The notes beneath the pieces were generated by a model. The model worked only from the letters and a program-made list of their open reading frames with translations, had not been told where the DNA came from and did not search any database. The position numbers and the translations under genes are program-made. A DNA stretch of 33,915 bases from Balneolaceae bacterium UBA2956. GTDB lineage: Bacteria; Bacteroidota; Rhodothermia; Balneolales; Balneolaceae. The stretch is taken from NCBI GenBank assembly GCA_002348545.1, contig DEBM01000044.1:1-33915 (forward strand). Direction: 5' to 3'. Shown here piece after piece: positions 32,860 to 33,915 of the stretch. Numbering within the stretch: the stretch's first letter is position 1; the number at the start of each line of letters is the position of its first letter.

Positions 32860-33558
32860 ATGCAAAAAGAACTCATTCGATATATTTATTTTGATTTAGA
32901 CGATACGTTATTGAATCATAAAAAAGCCGAACAAAACGGGCTAAGAGATATTTATAATAAAATACCGGCGCTTCAGGTGATTTCCGTTGACAAATTACTT
33001 GAGGTATACGCGCGGATTAACCGAGGTTTATGGATAGAATATGCGCAGGGTACTATTGATCGTTCTACATTACACCGACGTAGGTTCCAAGAGAGTTTTG
33101 AAGCGCTAGGTATTGATGGTGAAATTAATGAGTATGCTGGGTCCATTTACATGGAATATTATCGCACACATTGGGAATGGATAAAGGGAGCTAAATACGC
33201 CTTTTCGAAGCTACAAGAACACTATAAAACGGGTGTGATTACAAACGGTTTTGCTGAAACTCAATGGATGAAAATCCGACAATTTGAGTTTGACAAGTCG
33301 TGCTCTGCTATCATTATCTCAGAAGAATTTGGGTCAATGAAGCCAGATCTAGCCATATTTAACGAGGCTACCCAACAAGCTGGTTTTGCACCTGACCATA
33401 TTCTCTATGTAGGAGATTCTCTTAGTTCTGATGTAGATGGGGCGTTAAATGCGGGTTGGAATATGGCTTGGTACAATCCGAAAAGTCTCTCACCCGAGGG
33501 TAGGAAGCCTCATCTAAACTTTCAGGATTTTCAGGAATTAATCGATGTCCTAGGGTAG
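32860..33558 (+). CDS. HAD-superfamily pyrimidine 5'-nucleotidase, YjjG-like
   Basis: A 232-residue HAD phosphatase of the YjjG/haloacid dehalogenase-like class I type. Motif I is FDLDDTLLNH (D12, D14), motif II is GVITNGF, motif III is Lys in GSMKPD, and motif IV is YVGDSLSSDVDGA. The cap domain between motifs I and II is alpha-helical. YjjG dephosphorylates dUMP, dTMP and UMP and protects against toxic pyrimidines; the same is possible here. The start is an ATG preceded by AATATATAATGC. It is followed by purL after 55 bp. Confidence 0.9.
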   Translation: MQKELIRYIYFDLDDTLLNHKKAEQNGLRDIYNKIPALQVISVDKLLEVYARINRGLWIEYAQGTIDRSTLHRRRFQESFEALGIDGEINEYAGSIYMEYYRTHWEWIKGAKYAFSKLQEHYKTGVITNGFAETQWMKIRQFEFDKSCSAIIISEEFGSMKPDLAIFNEATQQAGFAPDHILYVGDSLSSDVDGALNAGWNMAWYNPKSLSPEGRKPHLNFQDFQELIDVLG

Positions 33559-33613
33559 AGGCTGAGCAAAAAAGCTTGTACATTTAACCCATCTTAAATT
33601 CAACGCATCATTT

Positions 33614-33915
33614 ATGTCTGAACTTACACCAAAAGAACCCATTGTAAATCTGGAATTAGCCCTAGATCATAGTCTAACTCATGAAGAATATGAAATGATT
33701 GTTGACCGTTTAGGAAGGATTCCTAGTTTCACTGAATTAGGTGTGTATTCGGTGATGTGGAGTGAACATTGTTCGTACAAAAATTCCATTATTGAGCTTA
33801 AAAAACTCCCCCGTGAAGGCGAACATCTACTGGTCGAAGCCGGTGAAGAGAATGCCGGGTTGGTTGATATTGGCGATGGTTTGGGTTGTGCGTTTAAAAT
33901 TGAAAGTCATAATCA
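33614..33915 (+). CDS. purL: Phosphoribosylformylglycinamidine synthase, small-type PurL, N-terminal part
   Basis: About 100 residues of a small PurL (FGAM synthase subunit) are visible before the window ends. The N-terminal pattern LTHEEYEMIVDRLGRIPSFTELGVYSVMWSEHCSYKNS is the small-type (Bacillus) PurL signature (catalytic-site H52), and GDGLGCAFKIESHN is the ATP/metal-binding segment. Small PurL works with separate PurS and PurQ subunits, so these are expected elsewhere in the genome. The rest of the gene lies to the right. The leader has no Shine-Dalgarno sequence. Confidence 0.95.
   Translation, partial: MSELTPKEPIVNLELALDHSLTHEEYEMIVDRLGRIPSFTELGVYSVMWSEHCSYKNSIIELKKLPREGEHLLVEAGEENAGLVDIGDGLGCAFKIESHN

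Overview
The window is about 34 kb of AT-rich bacterial chromosome (roughly 40% GC by eye), densely packed with mostly housekeeping genes on both strands. I see no rRNA, tRNA, CRISPR array, phage module or insertion sequence. The organism looks like a member of the Balneolota/Rhodothermota/Bacteroidota assemblage. The reasons are that almost all starts lack a Shine-Dalgarno sequence, several SPII-type lipoproteins are present, glycine dehydrogenase matches the undivided type, PurL is of the small Bacillus type, and a DNA polymerase III alpha subunit carries a proofreading exonuclease at its N terminus. This placement is inference; no 16S or marker phylogeny was possible.

Layout. 1-765: the C-terminal end of gcvP. 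758-4015 (minus): a tight three-gene unit of a glutamine-synthetase-like gamma-glutamyl ligase, an APH/choline-kinase-fold kinase and a class IIA HAD protein. This is the part of the window whose function is least obvious. 4016-4497: the only gene-poor stretch, holding a frameshifted or non-canonically started cysteine-rich small ORF and two strong palindromes. 4498-7609 (plus): a metallo-beta-lactamase/double-rhodanese persulfide dioxygenase-like protein, a branched-chain aminotransferase and a CrcB/FluC fluoride channel. 7626-8558 (minus): a GhrA-type 2-hydroxyacid reductase. 8647-13403 (plus): exonuclease-DnaE and thioredoxin. 13466-13882 (minus): a RsbW-like ATPase. 14023-16561 (plus): an HNH nuclease, mnmA and an exported protein. 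16595-18715 (minus): a DUF255/YyaL protein. 18804-20534 (plus): ndk and a NamZ-like lipoprotein. 20531-21280 (minus): an RlmB-type rRNA methyltransferase. 21356-30769 (plus): a small membrane protein, a lipoprotein GDPD, pyrG, a Nudix hydrolase, a YtcJ-like amidohydrolase, a redoxin, pdxH, trmB, an Lrp-type regulator and methionine gamma-lyase. 30778-32760 (minus): a lemA-TPM-TPM operon. 32860 to the end (plus): a YjjG-like HAD phosphatase and the start of purL.

Themes. There are several PLP-linked functions (gcvP, ilvE, methionine gamma-lyase and pdxH, which makes PLP) and sulfur/thiol functions (persulfide dioxygenase, thioredoxins, mnmA, methionine gamma-lyase). Nucleotide metabolism is represented by ndk, pyrG, Nudix, YjjG and purL. 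Convergent neighbours are very close or overlap, and recognisable intrinsic terminators are essentially absent. The best candidates for something undescribed are the ligase-kinase-HAD unit, the cysteine-rich broken ORF with its palindromes, and the exonuclease-DnaE fusion with a degraded PHP site.
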